Source: an uncultured Erysipelotrichaceae bacterium (GTDB lineage Bacteria; Bacillota_I; Bacilli_A; RFN20; CAG-826). From it: 64,000 nt of DNA. A model generated the notes under the pieces. The model worked only from the letters and a program-made list of their open reading frames with translations, was not told the origin of the DNA and did not search any database. Positions 24,900 through 33,103 of the stretch are shown here, piece by piece (within the stretch, counting starts at the first letter, position 1; every line of letters starts with the position of its first letter). Made by a program: the position numbers and the translations under genes. The stretch covers positions 124,001 through 188,000 of the forward strand of contig CADAIJ010000001.1 of the NCBI GenBank assembly GCA_902787955.1. Direction: 5' to 3'.

Positions 24900-26099
24900 T
24901 TACCCTTCTTTCTTATCCATTACTTTCGCGGAGACACTGCCACCGCTAAGCTTAACATTAATCATTTGATTAAGTGAAATATCTTTAACGCTTTTGATTA
25001 CTTTCCCCTTTTCATCTAAGGCTAAAGAGTAACCTCTAGAGAATACATTATCTGGAGAAATTGAATCAAGATATTTATCGATATAACTTATTTTATCTCT
25101 ATTTCTATCCAAGATATTCTTCAAAGAAGAATCGAGGTTATGTTCGATATTCTCAAGCTTCTCTAACTTGGTTTCATAAATATCTTTTGCGCTCACATAG
25201 ATCTTTCTATTAGCGAAGTTATCAATCTTATTCGTTAAGTTATTAAGTAAGTTATTAAGTCTATCATCTAAAGATGATTCAGTCATATCAATCGCTTGAT
25301 AGATCTCTCTTTTATCGATTGTTGCAAGCTCTGCCGCTCCTGTTGGTGTGGATGCTCTTTTATCGCTAACATAGTCGATGAGAGTGAAATCCACTTCGTG
25401 GCCTACTGCGGAGATGACTGGAACTTTGAAATTATAAATAAGACGAACTAAGGTTTCATCGTTAAAGGCGCTTAAATCTTCACTAGCGCCACCACCGCGG
25501 CCAATAATAAGCGTGTCGATATCTTCTTTAGAAGCCTCATTTACCGCTCTTATAAGGTCTTTAATCGCACCTTCCCCTTGCACTTGCGCTAAGAACTCTT
25601 TGAGTTCCACTAAAGGATAACGACGAAGTAGGTTTGTTTTGATATCACTTAGAGCTGCACTATTAGGAGCACATATAATCCCTATAGCCTTCGGGAAAAG
25701 ATTAATCTCTCTTTTATGCGATTCATCAAATAAGCCTTCGGCTTGAAGTTTCTTTTTAAGTCTTTCAAGCTCTAGTAAGATATCTCCTTTACCGAATAAA
25801 TCGATCGCTTGAGCGTAGAATTGATATTCTCCTCTTTGAGGATAGACACTAACATAACCTAAAGCGATAACTTTATCTCCATCTTTGATGGGGTTTGATA
25901 TATAACGGGTAAAATCGCTAAACATCACCGCTTTTATGATGGATTTATCATCCTTAAGGGAGAAATAGATATGGCCAGAAGGATAAGCTTTATAGTTTGA
26001 AATTTCCCCTTCTAGCCTAATTCCTTTAAGCGTAAAATCACTATCAAATTTGGATTTGATATATTGATTTAAACTGCTGACGGTGAAGGAATTATTCAT
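24900..26099 (-). CDS. xseA: Exodeoxyribonuclease VII large subunit
   Basis: Catalytic subunit of ExoVII, which degrades single-stranded DNA into oligonucleotides. The N-terminal OB domain has GEISNYKAYPSGHIYFSLKD near 30-50; the catalytic core has GIICAPNSAALSDI, IGRGGGASEDLSAFNDE near 200 and PVISAVGHEVDFTLIDYVSDKRASTPTGAAE near 225-255. A coiled-coil tail follows. At 399 residues it is shorter than the usual 440-450, mainly in the tail. It overlaps the nusB stop by 4 bases. Confidence 0.95.
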   Translation of the reverse strand: MNNSFTVSSLNQYIKSKFDSDFTLKGIRLEGEISNYKAYPSGHIYFSLKDDKSIIKAVMFSDFTRYISNPIKDGDKVIALGYVSVYPQRGEYQFYAQAIDLFGKGDILLELERLKKKLQAEGLFDESHKREINLFPKAIGIICAPNSAALSDIKTNLLRRYPLVELKEFLAQVQGEGAIKDLIRAVNEASKEDIDTLIIGRGGGASEDLSAFNDETLVRLIYNFKVPVISAVGHEVDFTLIDYVSDKRASTPTGAAELATIDKREIYQAIDMTESSLDDRLNNLLNNLTNKIDNFANRKIYVSAKDIYETKLEKLENIEHNLDSSLKNILDRNRDKISYIDKYLDSISPDNVFSRGYSLALDEKGKVIKSVKDISLNQMINVKLSGGSVSAKVMDKKEG

Positions 26100-26512
26100 A
26101 AAGTATTATCTAAAATTGCGTTAACAAATTTATAGTCATGAGGTTCAGCAAACTTCTTCGTTAAGCGAACCGCTAAATCAATGACGACTTTCTTATCAGT
26201 TGGGTTATCTAAATATTTGAACTTAGTATAACTAGTTATAAGAATAGCTTGGATGATGTTATTTAAGCGGGAGAATCTCCAGTTAACCATATTCTTTTCA
26301 AATTCTGGGATGATTTCGTTAATATGGGCTAAAGATTTAATGAGCACTTCTTTGGTGTAACTTGGAATCTCTTCGTAAGGTAAATTATAGATACCTTCTA
26401 AGATACTTTCTAAAGAAAACTCCTCGTTTAAGGCAATATAAACTAAGGCGTCATACATAGCCACCATAATAAGTTCGTGCTCTTGGTTACGACTAATTTC
26501 ATTATTTTCCAT
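26096..26512 (-). CDS. nusB: Transcription antitermination factor NusB
   Basis: RNA-binding helical protein of the rRNA antitermination complex. The 138 residues start MENNEISRNQEHELIMVAMYDAL, and the second half has LNNIIQAILITSYTKFKYL and LAVRLTKKFAEPHDYKFVNAILD, the usual C-terminal pattern. A longer frame to 26623 overlaps the preceding gene; AAAGGGAGA upstream and the family N-terminus favour ATG 26512. The sequence is divergent, but gene order with yqhY and xseA supports the call. Confidence 0.88.
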   Translation of the reverse strand: MENNEISRNQEHELIMVAMYDALVYIALNEEFSLESILEGIYNLPYEEIPSYTKEVLIKSLAHINEIIPEFEKNMVNWRFSRLNNIIQAILITSYTKFKYLDNPTDKKVVIDLAVRLTKKFAEPHDYKFVNAILDNTL

Positions 26513-27107
26513 TGGCGATCGTCTCCCTTTTCTCTTCTTCTTTGAAGTTAACTGCGTTATCCCCTTTGAATTTCTTTTCAATATCAAATACTTGGTAATA
26601 AAATACCAAACCCGCAATAGCAAAGCCGATTACAATTACATGTAAGGCGAGCGAGAAAGCGTAATTGGTCCAAACAAATCCAACGCCTCCAAGGTTTAAG
26701 TGATAGAAAAAGAACATGAATATGAAGTCGAGGAAATATAAAGCTAGACCGATAATTAAGAATATTCTTCTCCCTCTTGTAGCGAAATAGCCTAAAAAGC
26801 CAAATAAGGAGCCAAAAACAAGCGAAAGGATAATTATAAGGAAAGAGGCTAAAACTTGGTCTAAATGGGCTAATAAGAGGCTATCTAAGTAGATTTGAAG
26901 CGATAAGCTAAGAGCAAATCCACTGCTCGGCCAATTAAATTCACCTGGTAAGACCTCAACTTGAGTCGTAGCCATCTGCACCACCCCAATAATAGCGGCG
27001 AAAAGACCTAACACTCCAGCATAAAGAAGAAAGAGCGAGGCTTTTTGATAATGTTTGACCGCCTTATTATGAGCGTCGATGTAGCTAATTTCCCTTTTTT
27101 GTTTCAT
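26502..27107 (-). CDS. Unknown four-helix membrane protein
   Basis: Not recognised. The 201 residues start with a polar segment MKQKREISYIDAHNKAVKHYQ, then four membrane helices (about 23-48, 85-112, 116-137 and 145-170), and end in a charged tail rich in Lys and Glu. It lies between yqhY and nusB, overlapping both by a few bases, so it is part of the operon. In some Firmicutes Asp23-family genes sit beside small membrane partners (AmaP), so a membrane anchor for the Asp23-like protein is one possibility, offered only from context. Confidence 0.78.
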   Translation of the reverse strand: MKQKREISYIDAHNKAVKHYQKASLFLLYAGVLGLFAAIIGVVQMATTQVEVLPGEFNWPSSGFALSLSLQIYLDSLLLAHLDQVLASFLIIILSLVFGSLFGFLGYFATRGRRIFLIIGLALYFLDFIFMFFFYHLNLGGVGFVWTNYAFSLALHVIVIGFAIAGLVFYYQVFDIEKKFKGDNAVNFKEEEKRETIANGK

Positions 27108-27463
27108 TATTTATCTTCTAATTCCACGACTTTAACATTAATATTGAATGGTACACTTTCAGTGTAAGCGAGTAAGGAGTTTGATACTTCTTCTTGAATA
27201 AGAAGGCAAACTTGTTCCGCTTTCGCACCTTTGATTAAAGAAATATCGATATCAACGTCCACTCGACCGTTTTTTCTAAAAGAAATACGGATTGGACGAG
27301 ATAAGTGAGCGGACACTCTATTTTTTGGAGCCTTACCTCTTGGTTTAAGTAAAACCCCTGGAACGTTTTTAATCGCATCAGTGGCAATCTTTTCAAAGAT
27401 TTTACGAGAAATGTAAAGGTCTCCAGATTTTGAATAGTTTTGGACTTGGATGTAATCTGCCAT
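27107..27463 (-). CDS. Asp23/Gls24 family protein (YqhY-like)
   Basis: A 118-residue Asp23 family protein. Segments GDLYISRKIFEKIATDAIKN near 14-33, NRVSAHLSRPIRIS near 48 and VDVDIDISLIKGAKAEQVC near 70 match the family. B. subtilis YqhY lies next to nusB and accBC and affects acetyl-CoA carboxylase activity; other members respond to envelope stress. A GGGGGAG site precedes the ATG. Here accBC is absent and tkt lies upstream. Confidence 0.85.
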   Translation of the reverse strand: MADYIQVQNYSKSGDLYISRKIFEKIATDAIKNVPGVLLKPRGKAPKNRVSAHLSRPIRISFRKNGRVDVDIDISLIKGAKAEQVCLLIQEEVSNSLLAYTESVPFNINVKVVELEDK

Positions 27464-27474
27464 AACTTCTCCCC

Positions 27475-29442
27475 CTATCCGATTTTTGATCTAATTAACT
27501 TAACAAGCGCTGATGATGTGAAGTTTAATTCATTAATTGCATCTTTAGCTGGAGCACTTAAACCGAAGCGGTCTATGCCCATAACTGTATCAGCATATTT
27601 ATACCAACCAAAGGTTGAAAGCATTTCTACAGCGAAGACTTTGGATTTATCTTTACCTAAAACTTTCTCTTTATAGGCTTCATCTTGTTCATCAAATAAT
27701 TCCATTGATGGCATTGAAACAACGCGGATATTTTTACCAATAAACGCAAGTTCAATCGCGGCGTCTAAAGCAAGTTTAACTTCACTACCGGTTGCAATAA
27801 TAATTGCATCTGGTGTACCTTTAGCTTCAGAAATAACATAAGCACCCTTCTTCACTAAGTCATAGTTTGAAGAGAGTAATGGAAGATTCTGACGAGAAAG
27901 AATTAAACTAACTGGACGGTTATGTTCTTTAAGGGCAATTTCCCACGCTGCATATGTTTCGCGAGCGTCACAAGGCCTAATAACGACATGATTTGGAATA
28001 GAGCGAAGCATTGCTAAATGTTCGATTGGTTGATGGGTTGGACCATCTTCACCTAACGCGATTGAATCGTGCGAGAATAAATATATCGCGCCTAAGTTAG
28101 ATAAGGCGGACATTCTAACCGCAGACTTCATATAGTCTGAAAATACTAAAAAACTACCAATATACGACTGAACACCACCATGGAGTAACATACCGTTTTG
28201 GATGCTAGCCATTAAGAATTCACGGATACCAAAGTTGATGTTACGACCGCTTCTATTACCTGGTTCGAAGTTTGTTGCATCTTTAATTTTGGTCATAACT
28301 GAACCAGCAACGTCCGCACTACCACCCATTAAGTTTGGAACAAGATGATAGAGTTCATTTAAGGCTTTACCGGATGAATTACGACTCGCTTCATTATCAT
28401 GAGTAGAGAAATCAACATTGAGATTTACTTTGTAATCATTACGTAACGCGTGCATAAATTTAGCGAATTCTTCAGGATGGTCGACTTTATAACGTCTAAG
28501 TTCACGGTTATATCTTCTTTCTTCCTTAAGTCCGCGTTTAATGAAGGTCTTTTCAAAATGTTCTCTAACTTCTTCTGGAACAGTGAAAGGAGGATAATCA
28601 AATCCATAACGCTTTTTAGCGTTAGCGCCATCTTCTTCTCCTAAAGGAGAACCGTGGACTTTGGATGTTCCTTCATTTGCACTACCATAACCGATAACAG
28701 TGTTAACGATAATTAAGGTAGGCATTTCTAAAGACTTTTTAGCTTTCTTAATTGCTTTATCGATAGCGTCTACATCGTTACCATCTTTAACTTCAAGGAC
28801 GTTCCAGTGAGCGGCTTTAAAACGAAGTTTAGTGTCTTCACTATTAGATAATGGAAGCCCACCATCAAGGGTAACGTTATTAGAATCGTAAATTAAAATT
28901 AATTTATTGAGTTTTTGATGTCCGGCAAAAGAGATCGCTTCTTGAGAGATACCTTCTTCTAAGCAACCATCCCCGCATAAGCAATATGTGTAATGGGAGC
29001 AGAGTCTTTCACCTTCTTCATATTGAGCTCTAACGGCTTCTTCGGCTAAAGCGACACCAACTGCTTGAGCAATACCTTGGCCTAAAGGACCACTAGTGGC
29101 ATCGATACCTTTGGTATGATGATATTCTGGGTGACCTGGAGTCAAAGAATTAAGTTGTCTAAATGATTTCAAATCATCCATGCTTAATTCATATCCACCT
29201 AAATGAAGCATTGTGTAAATTAAGGCGGAAGCGTGGCCACTAGAATAGATTAATCTATCACGGTTAAAATATTCAGGATTCTTTGGTGAAGCATTTAAGT
29301 GGCGGGTATAAAGCGTATACATTATAGGTGCGCTACCTAAAGCCATTCCTGGGTGTCCTGATTTAGCTTTATTGATTACATCAATACATAAGCTTCTAAT
29401 CGTTGCAACACTTAGTAAATCAAGTTCGTGTTTTTCCATCAT
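27475..29442 (-). CDS. tkt: Transketolase
   Basis: Thiamine-diphosphate enzyme of the non-oxidative pentose phosphate path. The 655 residues show KSGHPGMALGSAP near 28, TPGHPEYHHTKGIDATSGPLGQG near 98-120, the ThDP motif GDGCLEEGISQEA near 152, HDSIALGEDGPTHQPIEHLA near 460 and a C-terminal domain ending near GLSAPAKDAINELNF. Two ATGs stand in a row at 29442 and 29439; AAGGAG is better spaced to the second. It lies 8 bases after aspS. Confidence 0.96.
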   Translation of the reverse strand: MMEKHELDLLSVATIRSLCIDVINKAKSGHPGMALGSAPIMYTLYTRHLNASPKNPEYFNRDRLIYSSGHASALIYTMLHLGGYELSMDDLKSFRQLNSLTPGHPEYHHTKGIDATSGPLGQGIAQAVGVALAEEAVRAQYEEGERLCSHYTYCLCGDGCLEEGISQEAISFAGHQKLNKLILIYDSNNVTLDGGLPLSNSEDTKLRFKAAHWNVLEVKDGNDVDAIDKAIKKAKKSLEMPTLIIVNTVIGYGSANEGTSKVHGSPLGEEDGANAKKRYGFDYPPFTVPEEVREHFEKTFIKRGLKEERRYNRELRRYKVDHPEEFAKFMHALRNDYKVNLNVDFSTHDNEASRNSSGKALNELYHLVPNLMGGSADVAGSVMTKIKDATNFEPGNRSGRNINFGIREFLMASIQNGMLLHGGVQSYIGSFLVFSDYMKSAVRMSALSNLGAIYLFSHDSIALGEDGPTHQPIEHLAMLRSIPNHVVIRPCDARETYAAWEIALKEHNRPVSLILSRQNLPLLSSNYDLVKKGAYVISEAKGTPDAIIIATGSEVKLALDAAIELAFIGKNIRVVSMPSMELFDEQDEAYKEKVLGKDKSKVFAVEMLSTFGWYKYADTVMGIDRFGLSAPAKDAINELNFTSSALVKLIRSKIG

Positions 29443-29450
29443 TTTTCTCC

Positions 29451-31172
29451 TTATTCTTTAAGCATGATGCCAAGATCATCAAGTTGGGCTTCGTCTACTC
29501 TTTGAGGGGCATTTGACATTGGACAGACCGCTCTTAAGTTCTTCGGGAAGGCGATAACATCACGGATATTATCAGTGCCGCAAAGAATCATAGAGAGTCT
29601 TTCAAGGCCAAAGGCAATACCACCATGTGGAGGGGTACCATAATCAAGAGCGTTTACAAAGTAACCGAATTTATTTTTAATATCTTCTTCAGTGAATCCG
29701 AGGATATTAAAGACTTGTTTTTGTTGATCTTCGTTATAAATACGAAGTGAACCACCACCAGCTTCATAGCCGTTAATAACAATATCGTAAGCTGCGCTTA
29801 AGACTTTGCTTGGGTCTGTGAATAAGTATTCTTGAGTTTCTGGAGTTGGACGAGTGAATGGGTGATGTAAGGCTGCATAACTACCATCATCTTTCTTTTC
29901 GAAAAGTGGGAAGTTAACAACCCAGAGTAAATCGTAGGTATTTGGTTTAATTAAGCCGAGTTCATTCGCGTATCTATTACGTAATGCACCTAAGGCAAAA
30001 CAAACTTTATCATGCATACCTGCGCCGATTAAAACAAGGTCATTATCCTTTAGGGATAAAGCGTTAACTAATTCCTTAACAATTTCTTCATTTAAGAATT
30101 TAGCGATGCTACCTTCTAAGGTGCCATTTAAGTATTTAAGAACGCCTAAGCCACCTAAGCCATATTTCTTAGCTTCCATGGTTAAGTTATCGATAACTTT
30201 ACGAGAAGTTTCGCTAGCTTTACCTGGGATAACTAAGGCTTTAATCGTGTTAGCAGATTTATACGCTTCAAAGTCAGCTTTATTTAAGATAGAAGTAACT
30301 TCGTTAAGATAAAGTTCAAATCTAGTATCTGGTTTATCAGAACCGTATTTATCGACAGCGATACTATAATCTAAACGACGAAGTGGAGTGACGATATCTT
30401 CATTCACTACTTCTTTAAATATCTTTTTAAGATACCCTTCCATGATAGTTAAGATTTGATCTTGATCAAGGAAAGACATTTCTAAATCGATTTGAGTGAA
30501 TTCTGGTTGTCTATCTTGTCTTAAGTCTTCATCTCTAAAGCAGCGAGCGATTTGATAGTATCTTTCCATACCACCAATCATTAAGAGTTGCTTAAAGAGT
30601 TGAGGAGATTGAGGTAAAGCATAGAAGCTACCTTTATTGACACGGGAAGGAACGATATAATCACGTGCACCTTCAGGTGTGGAAAGAATTAAGCAAGGAG
30701 TTTCCACTTCAATAAAGCCGTTTTCATCGAAATATTCGTGAGCAGCTTTAACGATTTTAGCTCTCTTTTTAAGATAAGATTGCATAATTGGACGTCTTAA
30801 ATCTAAATAACGATATTTGAGTCTAACGTCTTCGAGAGCGTCAGTATCATCAGCGATAATTAATGGTGTGGTTTTAGCTTTAGAGAAAACTTCTAAAGAA
30901 GACACCACTACTTCGATTTCACCGGTCTTTAAGTTTTTGTTAGCAACTTCTTTAGCTCTAACAGTTCCTTTAACACCGATAACGTATTCGTTACGGACAT
31001 CAGGAATTTCTAAACCTTCTGGGATAAAAAGTTGGACGATGCCGCTTCTATCACGGAGGTCGATAAATTTAAAAGCCCCTAAATCTCTTTTCTTACTTAC
31101 CCAGCCCACTAAAGAGACGTTTTGACCAACGTTTTCTTTAGAAAGTTCGGCATTATAACATGTTCTTTCCAT
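29451..31172 (-). CDS. aspS: Aspartate-tRNA ligase
   Basis: Class II synthetase of 573 residues. An N-terminal OB anticodon domain (about 1-110, with GWVSKKRDLGAFKFIDLRDRSG), motif 2 in FRDEDLRQDRQPEFTQIDLE near 215, a GAD insertion in the middle, and motif 3 in GIAFGLERLSMILCG near 520. The domain order is that of bacterial AspRS. Starts directly after the hisS stop, the common Firmicutes hisS-aspS pair. No T-box is seen before it. Confidence 0.96.
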   Translation of the reverse strand: MERTCYNAELSKENVGQNVSLVGWVSKKRDLGAFKFIDLRDRSGIVQLFIPEGLEIPDVRNEYVIGVKGTVRAKEVANKNLKTGEIEVVVSSLEVFSKAKTTPLIIADDTDALEDVRLKYRYLDLRRPIMQSYLKKRAKIVKAAHEYFDENGFIEVETPCLILSTPEGARDYIVPSRVNKGSFYALPQSPQLFKQLLMIGGMERYYQIARCFRDEDLRQDRQPEFTQIDLEMSFLDQDQILTIMEGYLKKIFKEVVNEDIVTPLRRLDYSIAVDKYGSDKPDTRFELYLNEVTSILNKADFEAYKSANTIKALVIPGKASETSRKVIDNLTMEAKKYGLGGLGVLKYLNGTLEGSIAKFLNEEIVKELVNALSLKDNDLVLIGAGMHDKVCFALGALRNRYANELGLIKPNTYDLLWVVNFPLFEKKDDGSYAALHHPFTRPTPETQEYLFTDPSKVLSAAYDIVINGYEAGGGSLRIYNEDQQKQVFNILGFTEEDIKNKFGYFVNALDYGTPPHGGIAFGLERLSMILCGTDNIRDVIAFPKNLRAVCPMSNAPQRVDEAQLDDLGIMLKE

Positions 31173-31173
31173 A

Positions 31174-32517
31174 TTAATTTATATCTCCACTTTCTTCTTC
31201 AACTTCACTATTATCATTGAAGCGTTTTTCGTAATATTCTTTCATTAAGTCATGTAATTTAGCGAATAATTGATCATCATAAGGAACATCATATTGTTCT
31301 TCAGTGAGCATATTTTTCACTCTTACAATACCTTTATTCATTTCATCATCACCAGCGATAATAACGAATTTAGAACCAATCTTAGAAGCGTATTTAAAGA
31401 TTGATTTCATTGATTTTACTTCGTAATTCATGTCACTGATAAAGCCTTCTAATCTTAAAGAGGTGATGAGTTTGAAGTTGTTTTGAATATTTTCATCATT
31501 TAAACCAACAACATAGAAGTCGAGTGATTCTTGATATTTTTCAATTTCTTCTTTGAAGATGATTTGACAAAGGCTTGCCACTCTTTCAAGACCAAAAGAG
31601 AAACCAGCACCTTCTAAATCAGGACCACCGAGTTCTTTAAGTAAGTGGGCGTAATGTCCACCACCACCTAAGGCGCCGAAGTCTGGAGCTTCTTTATAGT
31701 TAGAAGCAATCTCAAAGACAACGCCAGTATAATAATCAAGACCTCTCACTAAGTGAGTATCTAAAACAGTTTCAACACCTAAATCAGATAACATATCACG
31801 AACAGTATTGAGCCATTCTTTATCTTCAGGGGTTAAAAAGTCAGTAATAACTGGGGCTTTTTCAATAATTGGGCGATCATTTGGGACTTTGCAGTCTAAA
31901 ATACGAAGTGGATTTAATTCGTATCTACGTTTGCAGTCCTCACACATATTTTCAATATGGCCACCAAAATATTCTCTTAAAGCGGCACGATAATTCTTTC
32001 TTGTTTCTTCATTTCCAAGTGAGTTAATTTTAACGGTAACATTATCAAGACGAATCATGCTTAACATTTGTTTTGCCATTAAAATAACTTCAACATCGTT
32101 ATAAGGAGTATTGACTCCTAATGTTTCGATACCGAATTGATGGAATTGACGATAACGGCCAGCTTGTGGTCTTTCGTAGCGGAAGCAAGGTCCACTATAG
32201 AAGAAACGAACTGGCATTTCTTTTGCAATGTAAAGTTTGTTCGAAACGATCGAACGAAGGACGCCAGCAGTCATTTCTGGGCGTAAGGTGATACTTCTAC
32301 CTCCTTTATCAAGGAAGGTGTACATTTCTTTATTAACAATATCGCTATCTTCGCCAGCTGAGCGTGCGAAAAGATTAGTGTGTTCAATAATAGGAGTGCG
32401 TATCTCGTGATAATTGTAAAGCATGGCAACTTCACTGAAGCACTTTTCAATATCGTGGTAGATATCAGCTTCTTCAAGGTAGATGTCATGTGTTCCTTTT
32501 ACTGGGTTGATTTCCAT
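31174..32517 (-). CDS. hisS: Histidine-tRNA ligase
   Basis: Class II synthetase, 447 residues. PVKGTHDIYLEEADIYHDIE at the N-terminus, motif 2 in FFYSGPCFRYERPQAGRYRQFHQ near 105-127, the histidine-binding LVRGLDYYTGVVFE near 255, motif 3 in GAGFSFGLERVASL near 310, and the HGTP anticodon domain at the end. The frame is open to 32541, but AGAAGGAG lies before ATG 32517. Transcription comes from a consensus promoter just upstream, not a T-box, although alaS does have one. Confidence 0.96.
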   Translation of the reverse strand: MEINPVKGTHDIYLEEADIYHDIEKCFSEVAMLYNYHEIRTPIIEHTNLFARSAGEDSDIVNKEMYTFLDKGGRSITLRPEMTAGVLRSIVSNKLYIAKEMPVRFFYSGPCFRYERPQAGRYRQFHQFGIETLGVNTPYNDVEVILMAKQMLSMIRLDNVTVKINSLGNEETRKNYRAALREYFGGHIENMCEDCKRRYELNPLRILDCKVPNDRPIIEKAPVITDFLTPEDKEWLNTVRDMLSDLGVETVLDTHLVRGLDYYTGVVFEIASNYKEAPDFGALGGGGHYAHLLKELGGPDLEGAGFSFGLERVASLCQIIFKEEIEKYQESLDFYVVGLNDENIQNNFKLITSLRLEGFISDMNYEVKSMKSIFKYASKIGSKFVIIAGDDEMNKGIVRVKNMLTEEQYDVPYDDQLFAKLHDLMKEYYEKRFNDNSEVEEESGDIN

Positions 32518-32545
32518 AGAAAAACTCCTTCTAATAAGCATAAAT

Positions 32546-32574
32546 ATTATAGATATTTTAATCTATAACTTCAA
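32546..32574 (-). promoter_or_regulatory. Promoter of the hisS operon with palindromic spacer
   Basis: TTGAAG (32574-32569), a 17-base spacer and TATAAT (32551-32546). The spacer and -10 hold exact inverted arms TATAGAT (32548-32554) and ATCTATA (32561-32567), which could bind a dimeric protein. Confidence 0.65.
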
Positions 32575-32599
32575 TAGAGGGATGCTCCATAAACAAAAA

Positions 32600-32638
32600 T
32601 TTGGGACAATTTTTCCCAAATAGTTGAGTTCCTATATA
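32600..32638 (+). repeat. Palindromic intergenic repeat, copy 3
   Basis: TTTGGGA, loop CAATTTT, TCCCAAA (32614-32620), then TAGTTGAGTTCCTATATA. On the minus strand the hairpin is followed by TTTTTGTTT, so it may also terminate transcripts from rel and the phosphatase gene. Confidence 0.8.
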
Positions 32639-32657
32639 TTTTTTGAATTTTTTTGCG

Positions 32658-33101
32658 TTATTTTAGATTCTCAATTATTGCTTCCGTAGATTTAATAATT
32701 TTATCTAAAACGAAGGTGAATCGATCGGTGTACCAAGGGTCTTCGATTGGGGAATTATCTAAGTAATATGTAAGTGGATGGCATTTATCTAAATATTCAG
32801 GGAAGTGCCACTTAATAAGGTTAAAGTTACTACCATCCATGTAGAAAATATAATCAAATTCTTTCATCTCTTCTTCGCTTACTTTTTGAGCGAAATGACG
32901 TTTAAAAACATAACCATTTGCTCTTAACTCATCCTTCATTGGAGGATAGATATCGTTACCATATTCTTCGTTACTTAAGCCACGTGAAAGAAAGAGAAAT
33001 TTATCTTCTAAGTGCTTAGTTTTAACATAGTTAAGTGCCACTACTTCCGCAGCAACAGAACGGCAAATATTGCCGTGACAAAGGAATAATATTTTAATCA
33101 T
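32658..33101 (-). CDS. Low-molecular-weight protein tyrosine phosphatase
   Basis: A 147-residue phosphatase. The P-loop CHGNICRS is at residues 8-15 (nucleophile Cys8, Arg14) and the general acid Asp is in SPIEDPWYTDRF near 117-128, both as expected for the LMW-PTP family. Targets may be protein phosphotyrosine or phosphoarginine; the sequence does not decide. It starts 2 bases after the rel stop and is co-transcribed with it. In B. subtilis the gene after rel is dtd (D-Tyr-tRNA deacylase), which is missing here. Confidence 0.92.
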   Translation of the reverse strand: MIKILFLCHGNICRSVAAEVVALNYVKTKHLEDKFLFLSRGLSNEEYGNDIYPPMKDELRANGYVFKRHFAQKVSEEEMKEFDYIFYMDGSNFNLIKWHFPEYLDKCHPLTYYLDNSPIEDPWYTDRFTFVLDKIIKSTEAIIENLK

Positions 33102-33103
33102 TT

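Noticed and set aside
32518..32657. T-box upstream of hisS-aspS
   Set aside because: The gap is only 140 bases, lacks the TGGTACCGCG core and contains an ordinary promoter plus a palindromic repeat.
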